From assembly GCF_001696455.1 (NCBI RefSeq), contig NZ_MAUJ01000007.1:231010-295009 (forward strand): a DNA stretch of 64,000 nt, given 5' to 3'. The number at the start of each line of letters is the position of its first letter. Positions within the stretch are counted from its first letter, which is position 1. Shown here piece by piece: positions 8,508 through 15,906 of the stretch. The stretch comes from Pseudoalteromonas luteoviolacea. GTDB lineage: Bacteria; Pseudomonadota; Gammaproteobacteria; Enterobacterales; Alteromonadaceae. The translations under genes and the position numbers were made by a program. A model generated the notes under the pieces. The model ran no database searches and was not told the DNA's origin. It was given only the letters and a program-made list of their open reading frames with translations.

Positions 8508-9674
8508 ATGAAGCATACTGCACTGTGTAGTGCTGCTGTTTTGCTGGCTTGGAGTCATTCGGCCAATGCAGAGCCTTGGCAACAAAGTGGTGAAGTGCAA
8601 ATTCAACAACGCATGTTTGTACACAGCCAAGATCTTGTCAATGAGGCTCCAACACACTGGCAAGGCTCTGCTATGGTGGAGCCTCATTGGCAGCAAGTAA
8701 AAGATACCAGCCTCACCTCAATTAAACTGTTTGCACGCATAGATAGTCATGATAAAGAACGCACTCACTGGGACATAAGAGAGCTCTCTTACCTGACTTA
8801 TTGGGATGATTATGAATTTAAAGTTGGCATCGATAAAGTGTTTTGGGGCGTAACCGAATCACAGCACTTGGTCGATGTCATCAATCAGACCGACTCCATT
8901 GAAGGATTTGATGGCGAGGATAAACTAGGGCAGCCTATGATCCAGTTTAAAGCAGTTAAGGATATAGGGACATTTGATATCTGGTTGCTTCCCTACTTCA
9001 GAGAGCGTACGCTACCAAGTACCGAAGGACGCCTTGCTTTGCCCGCTCCCTTACTGGATGCTCAATATGAGTCAAGCAACGAGCAACGAACACTGGATTT
9101 CGCCGTGCGTTACAGTCATACCTTAGAGGATTGGGATATTGGCTTAAGCTACTTTGATGGTGTAAATCGAGAGCCTTACTTGCAAACAGGCTTCAACGGT
9201 ATCACCCCTTTTTACGCAAATATGCAACAACTTGGTACCGATATTCAGGGAGTTTTTGGCGATTGGCTACTCAAATTTGAGGGTATTTATAGAGACAGCT
9301 TAGAGTCACATTTTGCAATGACAACAGGATTCGAATACACCCAAGTCGGTATTTTTAATACGATAATGGATCTTGGGTGGATTGCTGAATATAGCTTTGA
9401 TGAACGCGACAATACATTTAATCAAAACGATTTATTTGTTGGTTGGCGACTAGCGTTTAATGATATAGATGGCTATGAGGTGCTTTTTGGTATCAATCAA
9501 GACTTGGACGCCCAGCACACCTTTTCTGCCAAACTTGAAGCATCAGGACGGCTCAGTGACAGTTGGAAATGGCAACTTGACGCATGGGCTTTTGCCAGTG
9601 ATAAACCCATTGACCCCCTCTTTACTTTAAAAGATGAGGACTTTGTAGAAGTTTCACTGTCTTACTACTTTTAG
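8508..9674 (+). CDS. Putative outer-membrane beta-barrel protein of exporter module
   Basis: 388 residues with a signal peptide (cleavage near SANAEP, residue 22). The mature part alternates aromatic and polar residues like barrel strands and ends in SLSYYF, the C-terminal aromatic signature recognised by the Bam machinery. It resembles DUF1302-type proteins found with RND and LolA-like partners, but I cannot name it. It starts two bases after the LolA-like gene. The order RND, periplasmic carrier, outer-membrane barrel suggests a complete envelope route under control of the TetR-type regulator. Confidence 0.72.
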   Translation: MKHTALCSAAVLLAWSHSANAEPWQQSGEVQIQQRMFVHSQDLVNEAPTHWQGSAMVEPHWQQVKDTSLTSIKLFARIDSHDKERTHWDIRELSYLTYWDDYEFKVGIDKVFWGVTESQHLVDVINQTDSIEGFDGEDKLGQPMIQFKAVKDIGTFDIWLLPYFRERTLPSTEGRLALPAPLLDAQYESSNEQRTLDFAVRYSHTLEDWDIGLSYFDGVNREPYLQTGFNGITPFYANMQQLGTDIQGVFGDWLLKFEGIYRDSLESHFAMTTGFEYTQVGIFNTIMDLGWIAEYSFDERDNTFNQNDLFVGWRLAFNDIDGYEVLFGINQDLDAQHTFSAKLEASGRLSDSWKWQLDAWAFASDKPIDPLFTLKDEDFVEVSLSYYF

Positions 9675-9691
9675 CCCCACGTTTCATTCGA

Positions 9692-9717
9692 TTCAGGGGC
9701 ATGAATCAGCCCCTGAA
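9692..9717 (+). terminator. Hairpin after the exporter operon
   Basis: Perfect 9-bp stem TTCAGGGGC / GCCCCTGAA with an 8-base loop, between convergent genes. No T-run, so termination strength is uncertain. Confidence 0.45.
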
Positions 9718-9729
9718 CTGTCAGCCCGA

Positions 9730-10144
9730 TTACTTCAACCCTAACGCCGCTTTGTGAGCGATTTTAAACAAGCGAGCGCTTTATCACCATCACGGCTCGG
9801 CACAAATATGTGGTCGTGATAAAAGCCTGCGACCACATTTGCGCTGATGTTTTCATCACCAACGCGTTGGAAAAAGCCGCAGTTAGGCCAACAGCTTGCA
9901 AACTAGAATGGACATTTAAAGTTATACAGCGGTACTCTCCTTCATATGCAAGCCCTAAAGTATTGGCATGCTGCTGTTGTACAATGACCGTAATTCCCTC
10001 TCGCTCGCGGAAAAAGCCTGTGATGGCATTGATGGGTAAACTCTCAAACTTTGACTCATCCACAACCGCATAAACGTATGTTTCAGCGAGTAGCTCTGGC
10101 TCCATACTCGCAATGAGAACTGCAAGATTGGTTTCTCCTGTCAT
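9730..10144 (-). pseudogene. ACT-domain protein, two frameshifts
   Basis: The start (MTGETNLAVLIASMEPEL) and middle match the small ACT-domain family of about 130-140 residues. Near 9860-9863 one base is missing and homology moves to another frame (GDENISANVVAGFYHDHIFV). At 9762-9765 a run of four A (minus strand) should be five; restoring it gives IAHKAALGLK and a stop at 9730-9732. Repairing both gives a 138-residue protein of normal length. ACT domains usually bind small ligands such as amino acids; this family's role is not known to me. Either a fresh pseudogene or two consensus errors. Confidence 0.8.
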
Positions 10145-10201
10145 AATTGCTCCCCTTAACTATCTTGACGGATTTAAATCTAATTGTTGCTCAAACGCAT
10201 T

Positions 10202-10423
10202 TTATTGTTCGTCTTGTTTTTGCTTTTTGCGCTGGGTTTGCTTCGCCTTCTCTAAATTTTTAAATTGTGGTGGCGGGATCGGAAATAATGAAATAAGCGG
10301 CATCAGCGCTAAAAACCAAAAAGCGCCCTTAGGCATCTTTTTTGCCCAAGTCACAGCCTTACACAATGGCAATGCCAACATTATGATTACCAATACCGTT
10401 ATGGCTATCGTTTGCCAACTCAT
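10202..10423 (-). CDS. Small membrane protein of unknown function
   Basis: 73 residues: two hydrophobic segments (about residues 5-22 and 34-50) and a very basic, glutamine-rich tail (KAKQTQRKKQKQDEQ) probably on the cytoplasmic side. ATG start with GGAAAC seven bases upstream. I do not recognise it. It is separated from the ACT-domain gene by about 60 bases and may share its transcript. The plus-strand frame across the same bases is cysteine-rich and has no ribosome site, so the minus strand is preferred. Confidence 0.6.
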   Translation of the reverse strand: MSWQTIAITVLVIIMLALPLCKAVTWAKKMPKGAFWFLALMPLISLFPIPPPQFKNLEKAKQTQRKKQKQDEQ

Positions 10424-10584
10424 ATACTGTTTCCTTTCATTGAGTTTAGATACTTTTCATAATTGGGGGACTATTGCCCGTCTTTCAAGGTGCCGACATA
10501 AATTTAGCGAGTGTGTATTTTCTATCAATAACTCAAACGATTGATATACAATAAACCTGATTAAGAATGAAAAAGGGCTGTGTA

Positions 10585-11292
10585 ATGGCATCGACACAAC
10601 AAAATAGTGACTCACAGGAGCAAGCGGTCGCAGACTTAATTTTAGCGATTAAAAGTAAAGACTTAGAGAAAATATGTAACGCCTATCATAAGCATGATGA
10701 TCCAGCTCGAGCAGCTCAGCTTAAATTCTGCTTTGAAACCGCAAACTCTCAACCCAATAATTACGAACACTATCAAAATATCGCCGCGCAATGTGTCGCA
10801 GCGCATGGACTGCCTTCAGGTGTCATTGCTGGATTGAATAATACCGATCGAGTAACCTTTTTTATGCCTGCTTTACAGGCCAGTGAAACATTTGCCCAAA
10901 CAAACCACCAAGGCAATACATTTTTACATGCCCTGTTTGCGAATCCAGAACATGCACTCCCCCCTTTTAATTACATTCGCTCTTTATTATTGTTTGAACG
11001 CAATGAAGCGTTAGTCCAAGCACTTAGAAGTCGTAACCAACACAGTTTAACACCCATCGAGTGCTATTTTGTATACAACCTTCGCGCAGCAGCCATGCCC
11101 GAACATGAGCTTACGGCCTTGTTTGCACTGATTGAAGCAGAAAGAGCGGATAAGTCCCAACCAGACATTCGAAACATCAAGCATGTTAAGTCTATTTTAC
11201 AAAAGCTTACTTTTGATAAAAACAGTCAGCAATTATTGGTTATTGCCAGTTATTACCAAACACCTGTTGAGTCTATATACAACCTGCACTAG
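10585..11292 (+). CDS. Hypothetical protein with ankyrin-like segment
   Basis: 235 residues, no signal peptide, probably cytoplasmic. Around residues 112-160 the pattern NHQGNTFLHALF followed by a hydrophobic helix and NQHSLTPIECY is ankyrin-repeat-like (consensus GNTPLHLA), so a short helical-repeat protein is plausible but not certain. The ATG at 10585 has AAGGG seven bases upstream and is preferred over the ATG at 10567, which has a weak site. The stop overlaps by four bases the tail of the convergent acetyltransferase gene. Confidence 0.65.
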   Translation: MASTQQNSDSQEQAVADLILAIKSKDLEKICNAYHKHDDPARAAQLKFCFETANSQPNNYEHYQNIAAQCVAAHGLPSGVIAGLNNTDRVTFFMPALQASETFAQTNHQGNTFLHALFANPEHALPPFNYIRSLLLFERNEALVQALRSRNQHSLTPIECYFVYNLRAAAMPEHELTALFALIEAERADKSQPDIRNIKHVKSILQKLTFDKNSQQLLVIASYYQTPVESIYNLH

Positions 11293-11897
11293 GTTCGACT
11301 TGTCAGTTCCTCTGGCGTCACTCGAAATAAACAATGGGCTTGCAGCGGGTGGCCTGCCGGTAAGTTAGGGTGTGAAAAGTGCTGTTTGCAGTCTTTCATG
11401 CCCAAGCGCGTCATCAACTTTTGAGAAGGCATGTTGGGCAACGCCGTAAAAGCATACACTTCCGCCAGTCTCAAAACTTCAAATGCAAACTGCAATGCGG
11501 CCTGTGCGGCTTCACACGCATACCCTTTACCCCAATATTTCCGCGCTAACCTCCATCCTATTTCCATAAAAGGCTGATCAGGATTAATCTGTGTTTGCCA
11601 GTGTAGGCCCACGAAGCCTATGAACTCCTCTGATGTGGCATACTCTGACTTGATAGCACCGTCAGCCGCTAATGTAAGTGCCCAAAAACCATATCCGTTT
11701 TCAATAATAAGACGCGCGATTTTGTCGGCTAGCACATCGCTTTCATGACGAGTTAAAACCGATGGAAAATAGCGCATAACTTCAGCGTCCGCATTGATGG
11801 CTGCAAACGCTGTTTTGTCACATTCATACCATTGACGCAATCGAAGGCGCTTCGTTTTTAACTCTATGGGTTGCTTAAGTATCGGTTTCACTAGCAT
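11289..11897 (-). CDS. GNAT family N-acetyltransferase, RimJ/RimL type
   Basis: 202 residues. The opening TKRLRLRQWYECD, the EIGWRLARKYWGKGYACEAA acetyl-CoA-binding region (motif A) and LPNMPSQKLMTRLGMK near the C-terminus are typical of the RimJ/RimL acetyltransferase branch, which transfers acetyl from acetyl-CoA to an N-terminal or side-chain amine. The acceptor is unknown. The ATG at 11897 is preferred over the upstream TTG at 11903. It overlaps the end of the sirtuin gene by 23 bases, so the two form one transcription unit that could pair acetylation and deacetylation. Confidence 0.85.
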   Translation of the reverse strand: MLVKPILKQPIELKTKRLRLRQWYECDKTAFAAINADAEVMRYFPSVLTRHESDVLADKIARLIIENGYGFWALTLAADGAIKSEYATSEEFIGFVGLHWQTQINPDQPFMEIGWRLARKYWGKGYACEAAQAALQFAFEVLRLAEVYAFTALPNMPSQKLMTRLGMKDCKQHFSHPNLPAGHPLQAHCLFRVTPEELTSRT

Positions 11898-12606
11898 GCG
11901 CAATATACTCTTTTGCTGTCATTGGAAAGTACTTAACATTGTCGTGAAGAATGTGCGCAGGTGACGGGTCAACAACCTCTACCGGTAGACCTTTATGCCT
12001 TGCAACGTCTAGCGCCATCTGCGTAATATTAACGCTAAATGAAGTGCCCATAAATACCATTTTTGAGGCATCCCACATACGCTTTTGCGCTTTATCAATA
12101 CCATATAGCTCTGTGTAAAACTCATCAAATAATAGGACGTAAGGTTTGAAAGAACGGTCTATCTGCGGACCTTTGCTCGATATTTTGAATAACTCGAGCA
12201 ATGAAGAAGTTAAATTATTTTCATCCACCTGCTCCCATGGTGCTTCAACAATTGAAACTGATTCACCTTGCTCATGAAAAATAGTCATCTTATCTATTCG
12301 ACCATGAATAGAAATAAATGTGTTGTTGCCCGCTTTACCGTCCAGTCCATCTATATTCTGCGTTATTAGATTTTTATCTGCCAGCCAATGATGCACAGAG
12401 TTGGGGCCGTGATGCCGATAAGTGACAAAACGTTGATAGTACCATGCGAGGAACTGCGCTGGATTCTCCATATACATGGCTCGCGTAGCCATTTGTTGGG
12501 GTGTATAGTTTCTACTGCCAATAGTCCAAAAGCCATCTTCACCACGAAAAGTTGGGATGCCGCTTTCAGCACTCACACCCGCGCCAGTGATATATAAAGT
12601 CGTCAT
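11875..12606 (-). CDS. SIR2-family NAD-dependent protein, no zinc cysteines
   Basis: 243 residues. The NAD-binding motif GAGVSAESGIPTFRG (residues 8-22), TQNIDGLD (82-89) and catalytic His101 (IHGR) place it in the sirtuin family. The later GTSFSVNI also fits. Classical sirtuins carry four cysteines for a structural zinc just after the histidine; this protein contains no cysteine at all. It may be a diverged deacylase or an NAD-consuming enzyme. The downstream overlapping gene is an acetyltransferase. ATG start; no strong ribosome site is visible. Confidence 0.85.
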   Translation of the reverse strand: MTTLYITGAGVSAESGIPTFRGEDGFWTIGSRNYTPQQMATRAMYMENPAQFLAWYYQRFVTYRHHGPNSVHHWLADKNLITQNIDGLDGKAGNNTFISIHGRIDKMTIFHEQGESVSIVEAPWEQVDENNLTSSLLELFKISSKGPQIDRSFKPYVLLFDEFYTELYGIDKAQKRMWDASKMVFMGTSFSVNITQMALDVARHKGLPVEVVDPSPAHILHDNVKYFPMTAKEYIAHASETDT

Positions 12607-12708
12607 GCGATTTACCTATGAATTGAAAGGCTTATTAAACCATAAGGTATACCATTGAGCGTAATTGAAAGTCACGATAAGGAAATAAATCACTGATATT
12701 GGGTAAGA

Positions 12709-13170
12709 TCAATGTTGAGCAGGCACTTCTTTCATCCATTTAGCTTTATTTCTGATGCAAAAACTATGAATACGTCCTCCAGTGGACTTATCTCTTCGGC
12801 ATGCATACTGCACGGCTTCAAATGCACTTTTTCCAAAATCCATCGCTGCTATTGCCCAATTGGCGCCTGAGCCAATGGCCCAATTAACCTCTAATGGTTC
12901 AATAAACCGCCTACCATGTCTGATCTCTCCATAAAAAACTTGGTCCTTTTTATCAATAAAGAAAAACGTGCAATCTATGGCGTCGAAACAGTTCTTTTTC
13001 CAATTGCAGAGCAGATGATAAATCTCAGCACAGTTGCCAGTTGCAAACACATATCCATTATATACAGGCTGGCACTTTTGCGCATGATGAGTAACGATGG
13101 TTTTTGCAGTGGAAGTCAAACTGTCAACGCAAATTGTTTGTGTTGGATGGTGATATGCTATCGTAGTCAA
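12709..13170 (-). CDS. HslV/proteasome-like Ntn-hydrolase
   Basis: With start TTG at 13170 the protein is 153 residues and begins Met-Thr-Thr-Ile-Ala-Tyr; Met removal would expose a catalytic N-terminal threonine as in HslV and proteasome beta subunits. AAGGAG lies exactly six bases before this TTG, whereas the upstream ATG (13191) has no such site and would bury the threonine. Further family marks (mature numbering): Asp15 (ICVDS), Lys31, and the AIGSGANWAIAAM region with a C-terminal DKSTGGRIHSF. Probably a cytoplasmic self-compartmentalised peptidase or relative. No HslU-like ATPase is nearby. A palindrome lies upstream. Confidence 0.72.
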   Translation of the reverse strand: MTTIAYHHPTQTICVDSLTSTAKTIVTHHAQKCQPVYNGYVFATGNCAEIYHLLCNWKKNCFDAIDCTFFFIDKKDQVFYGEIRHGRRFIEPLEVNWAIGSGANWAIAAMDFGKSAFEAVQYACRRDKSTGGRIHSFCIRNKAKWMKEVPAQH

Positions 13171-13228
13171 ATAATACTCCTTAGATGTCAAATAGCACTT
13201 AAGCTAACCTAACAATATCGCTAACAAC

Positions 13229-13244
13229 AGGACAAACTTGTCCT
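13229..13244. promoter_or_regulatory. Inverted repeat upstream of Ntn-hydrolase
   Basis: AGGACAA-AC-TTGTCCT, perfect 7-bp arms, 58 bases upstream of the TTG start of the Ntn-hydrolase gene. Placement fits an operator, but the cognate regulator is unknown. Confidence 0.35.
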
Positions 13245-13432
13245 AAGCTAGGAAACTACCTCCTACTTTAGGATAGCGAATATAAACTAAAGTTCCGTCT
13301 TTAGTAGTATTAAAGCCATGAAAAAAATAATATCACAAAGTACACCCGTGTCACGGCTAAAATTTTTGACAAATAATTCAATGATTATTCTAAATGTATG
13401 ACATACCCCAAATTTATGCGCAAGTCAGGGCA

Positions 13433-13933
13433 TTATGCTAGCGCTAAATAACCTGCTACAGCCGCTGCTGCAATCAAAATAGGCGCTAAAATTGGCCAAG
13501 GCAAGTTTGATGATTTGTTCGCAATGACTGAATCAGCTTGTTGGTCAGTTTCGTGCGTAACGTCCACTTGTTCGTTTGTTGGCATTGCTTCACTACTTCC
13601 TGATTGTTCTGACATTTGGGGAGCCGCGTTTTGCTCGCTTACAGCCGAAAGAGGTAACTGCCATTGATAGCCTTTTTTTGAAAAGGTTTTTATCGCATCA
13701 TCACCAAAGAGTGCGCGCAAGTGGCCAATATTTTGAAATACAACTTGCTCAGTCACTGTTCTACCAGGCCAAACCACTTCTAATATTTCACTCTTGCTAT
13801 GTATTTTTTCAGGCTGTGTTACAAGCAACGCCAGTATTTGTGCTGGCTTTTCTTTTAAAGAAATCTTGCGGCCATCTTTAGAGAGCGTCAATTCTTGACA
13901 GTCAAATTGAAAATCTTGGAATGCTAATCTCAT
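13433..13933 (-). CDS. Winged-helix ToxR/CadC-like membrane regulator, short form
   Basis: 166 residues from the ATG at 13933 (AGGG just upstream; an in-frame extension to 13984 lacks a site). Residues 1-90 form an OmpR-type winged helix (SLKEKPAQILALLVTQPEKI, EILEVVWPGRTVTEQVVFQN, IKTFSKKGYQW). A Ser/Gln/Glu-rich linker of ~45 residues follows, then one hydrophobic segment (LPWPILAPILIAAAAVAGYL) that ends the protein. CadC/ToxR relatives normally carry a large periplasmic sensor after this helix; here there is none. It may depend on a partner for signal input, or be truncated. Upstream sequence is AT-rich. Confidence 0.75.
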   Translation of the reverse strand: MRLAFQDFQFDCQELTLSKDGRKISLKEKPAQILALLVTQPEKIHSKSEILEVVWPGRTVTEQVVFQNIGHLRALFGDDAIKTFSKKGYQWQLPLSAVSEQNAAPQMSEQSGSSEAMPTNEQVDVTHETDQQADSVIANKSSNLPWPILAPILIAAAAVAGYLALA

Positions 13934-14191
13934 TGTCCCTAAGCTTATAATTATAATTTTCACCAATGTAACTATTTTTACCACAAACTAGGATGTTAAT
14001 TAAACCTGTTATTTCTTAATATCGTGAATAATTTTGATTTGCGCCTTTGAAACAGCGAACTGAACGCCGCAACGATTTTGTAACAAATTACATTTATTTT
14101 CGCTTTGCTATAAAACCGTGTACGACACTTACATTAAAGTTAACGCTCAAAAAGCGAACAAATAACACTGGCACAAATAAATAAGAAACAC

Positions 14192-15076
14192 TTATTTGTT
14201 ACTTTGCTTATTGATGAGACTGCCAAATTGATACATCGCCAAGCTCAAAATAATGGTAACGGCACCAATAAACAATAAAGCCGTTATTTGCTCACCGTTA
14301 ACCAATGCGCCTAATGTCATCGCAAACCCAGGCGTAATTAACGTTGTCAGTGCGACTGTACTTGCTTTCATATGCTGAAGTATGTGGAAATAGGCTAAAA
14401 ATCCAAGCAGTGAACCAAATACGCCCAAATATAAGGTTGACCAAATTGATTTTACACTCCACATTTCGATTGCAAATGGTGCACCAGCAAGCAACCATAC
14501 AATAACAAACCCCGGAGTCGCGATTAATAAAGACCCAAAAGTCGTCGCCATTGGGTGTATCGCAATTTTCACGCGCTTAATTAGTACACCACTTAAACTA
14601 AAATTAAACACCGCGCACAGTACATAGATCAGGCCAACGGGATCTAAATTCAATTGTTGTAACTGGGCATAACACACCATTAGCATACCCAGCATTGCCA
14701 ATCCCAACGCACATTTTTTAATGAGTGTAAACTTTTCTTCTCCAAGTAGTTTTTGGGCAAGCAAACCAGAAAGTATCGGGGCTAAGCCAAACACCAATGA
14801 GATAACACCAGAAGGGACTGATTGTGATGCCAAATAAGCGAATAGCATGCCCACCAATATGCCGCCGCCAGAGTACGTATACAATAGCCACGCTTTTTTA
14901 CTCCATTGCATTCTAATTCGGGTACAAGCCATCACAAGTGCAGCCAGCACTAATGCGAGCGCCATTCGCAATAAGACACTTGTAGTCGGAGCCATAGAGC
15001 TACTACTCCAAACTATAGCAAGTGGCGTCGTTGACCAAATTAAAACCACAAAAGCATAAGACAATTGCACGGGCAT
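14192..15076 (-). CDS. EamA/DMT-family transporter
   Basis: 294 residues, ten predicted membrane helices in two EamA halves, as expected for the drug/metabolite transporter superfamily. Typical sequences include LIWSTTPLAIVW near the N-terminus and PILSGLLAQKLLGEE at the end of the first half. Such proteins export amino acids or other metabolites through the inner membrane. The gene is preceded by an unusual leader with a short Trp/Leu-containing frame and alternative hairpins, which suggests control by amino-acid supply. No partner gene is linked. Confidence 0.88.
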   Translation of the reverse strand: MPVQLSYAFVVLIWSTTPLAIVWSSSSMAPTTSVLLRMALALVLAALVMACTRIRMQWSKKAWLLYTYSGGGILVGMLFAYLASQSVPSGVISLVFGLAPILSGLLAQKLLGEEKFTLIKKCALGLAMLGMLMVCYAQLQQLNLDPVGLIYVLCAVFNFSLSGVLIKRVKIAIHPMATTFGSLLIATPGFVIVWLLAGAPFAIEMWSVKSIWSTLYLGVFGSLLGFLAYFHILQHMKASTVALTTLITPGFAMTLGALVNGEQITALLFIGAVTIILSLAMYQFGSLINKQSNK

Positions 15077-15134
15077 GAGTTTACATCCTTAAAAATACGG
15101 GACGATAAACGGGGAAAGAAATGAAAAATATAGG

Positions 15135-15179
15135 CTAACCGCATCTACCGTCGCGGTTAGAAAAAGAGACTTAACCGCT
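15135..15179 (-). promoter_or_regulatory. Attenuator-like alternative hairpins before EamA gene
   Basis: On the minus strand three segments follow each other: AGCGGTTAAG (15179-15170), CTAACCGC (15160-15153) and GCGGTTAG (15142-15135). Segments 1 and 2 can pair over 7 bp and segments 2 and 3 over 8 bp, so the two hairpins exclude one another. The second is followed by CCTATATTTTT, a weak U-rich tract. Segment 1 overlaps the stop codon of the leader frame. Confidence 0.45.
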
Positions 15180-15243
15180 ACACACTAAGCCACATGACTC
15201 GGAGCCATGAGCTATTCAGCACTGTATTAGTTAGTCGATTCAT
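15178..15243 (-). CDS. Possible 21-residue leader peptide
   Basis: ATG to TAG frame MNRLTNTVLNSSWLRVMWLS plus a final Val, containing two Trp and four Leu codons. Its stop codon lies in the first segment of the alternative hairpins, the layout seen in ribosome-mediated attenuators. The ribosome site is weak (AGGA about 15 bases upstream), so translation is uncertain. Confidence 0.35.
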   Translation of the reverse strand: MNRLTNTVLNSSWLRVMWLSV

Positions 15244-15414
15244 TGTTATTACTTTTTATCCTGAGAAGTTGAACACCTACTATGTACTTGCAAGCTGCTA
15301 GAGTCAACACCATTAACAAAGAAAACCTGATTACATTTCAGAGTATTTCAGATAGACATCACGAATTCCCTCTCATACCATCGCCAAGCATCACATTCTA
15401 GTAGTAAGGTACTC

Positions 15415-15777
15415 ATGATAATCGCGTATATTTTGGTCGCTATACTGGTCAAGACATCCCTCCTTGGACTGGGTGTTATAAGCATACTGCTAAGCATATT
15501 TGCGCTGTGTGTGATGAGCATCAATAAGTTGCCTATAAGCGAGTTGGTACGACAAAAATTCAAACGAGTCTTTAAGGTTGCGCTCGCTGGCCACATGTGT
15601 GCATATCTCTCTCTGCTTGTGAAAGCGTTATTCATTGATGGGGTACAAGACATACCTGCGTTTATTGTTAGCCACTTGGTTTTACATCACATTCTTTGCG
15701 CATTCGTTGCAGGTGTTGTGACATTTTTGACTTTGCGTGTATACGCACAAGTTCATTGCAAGCAAAACGTACTCTAG
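15415..15777 (+). CDS. Small multi-pass membrane protein, unknown
   Basis: 120 residues with four hydrophobic segments (about 2-30, 50-70, 80-100 and 98-112). No conserved motif is recognised. ATG start with AAGG six bases upstream. It stands alone between the divergent EamA leader and an unknown soluble gene, and I see no terminator that separates it from the latter, 130 bases downstream. Confidence 0.55.
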   Translation: MIIAYILVAILVKTSLLGLGVISILLSIFALCVMSINKLPISELVRQKFKRVFKVALAGHMCAYLSLLVKALFIDGVQDIPAFIVSHLVLHHILCAFVAGVVTFLTLRVYAQVHCKQNVL

Positions 15778-15906
15778 CAGACGCTAACTAGCGCTACCAA
15801 AGCGCTTTTCCCACAATTAAATTGGTATTTAATATCAATCCGTTCCTAAAGTTTTTACGATTTAGGTCGAAAAACAATCTAGATATCGATAACTAAGGAT
15901 AGGGTT

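Noticed and set aside
10113..10544. Plus-strand frame of 143 codons opposite the small membrane protein
   Set aside because: Cysteine- and serine-rich, no ribosome site, overlaps two better-supported minus-strand genes.
13365..13393. TTGACA with a -10-like TATTCT reading into the winged-helix gene from its 3' side
   Set aside because: It leads only into antisense of the winged-helix gene; no RNA gene or terminator can be supported.
13318..13401. 27-codon plus-strand frame after a TTTAGTAGTATTAAAGCC leader
   Set aside because: No clear ribosome site and no recognisable motif; AT-rich intergenic sequence gives such frames by chance.
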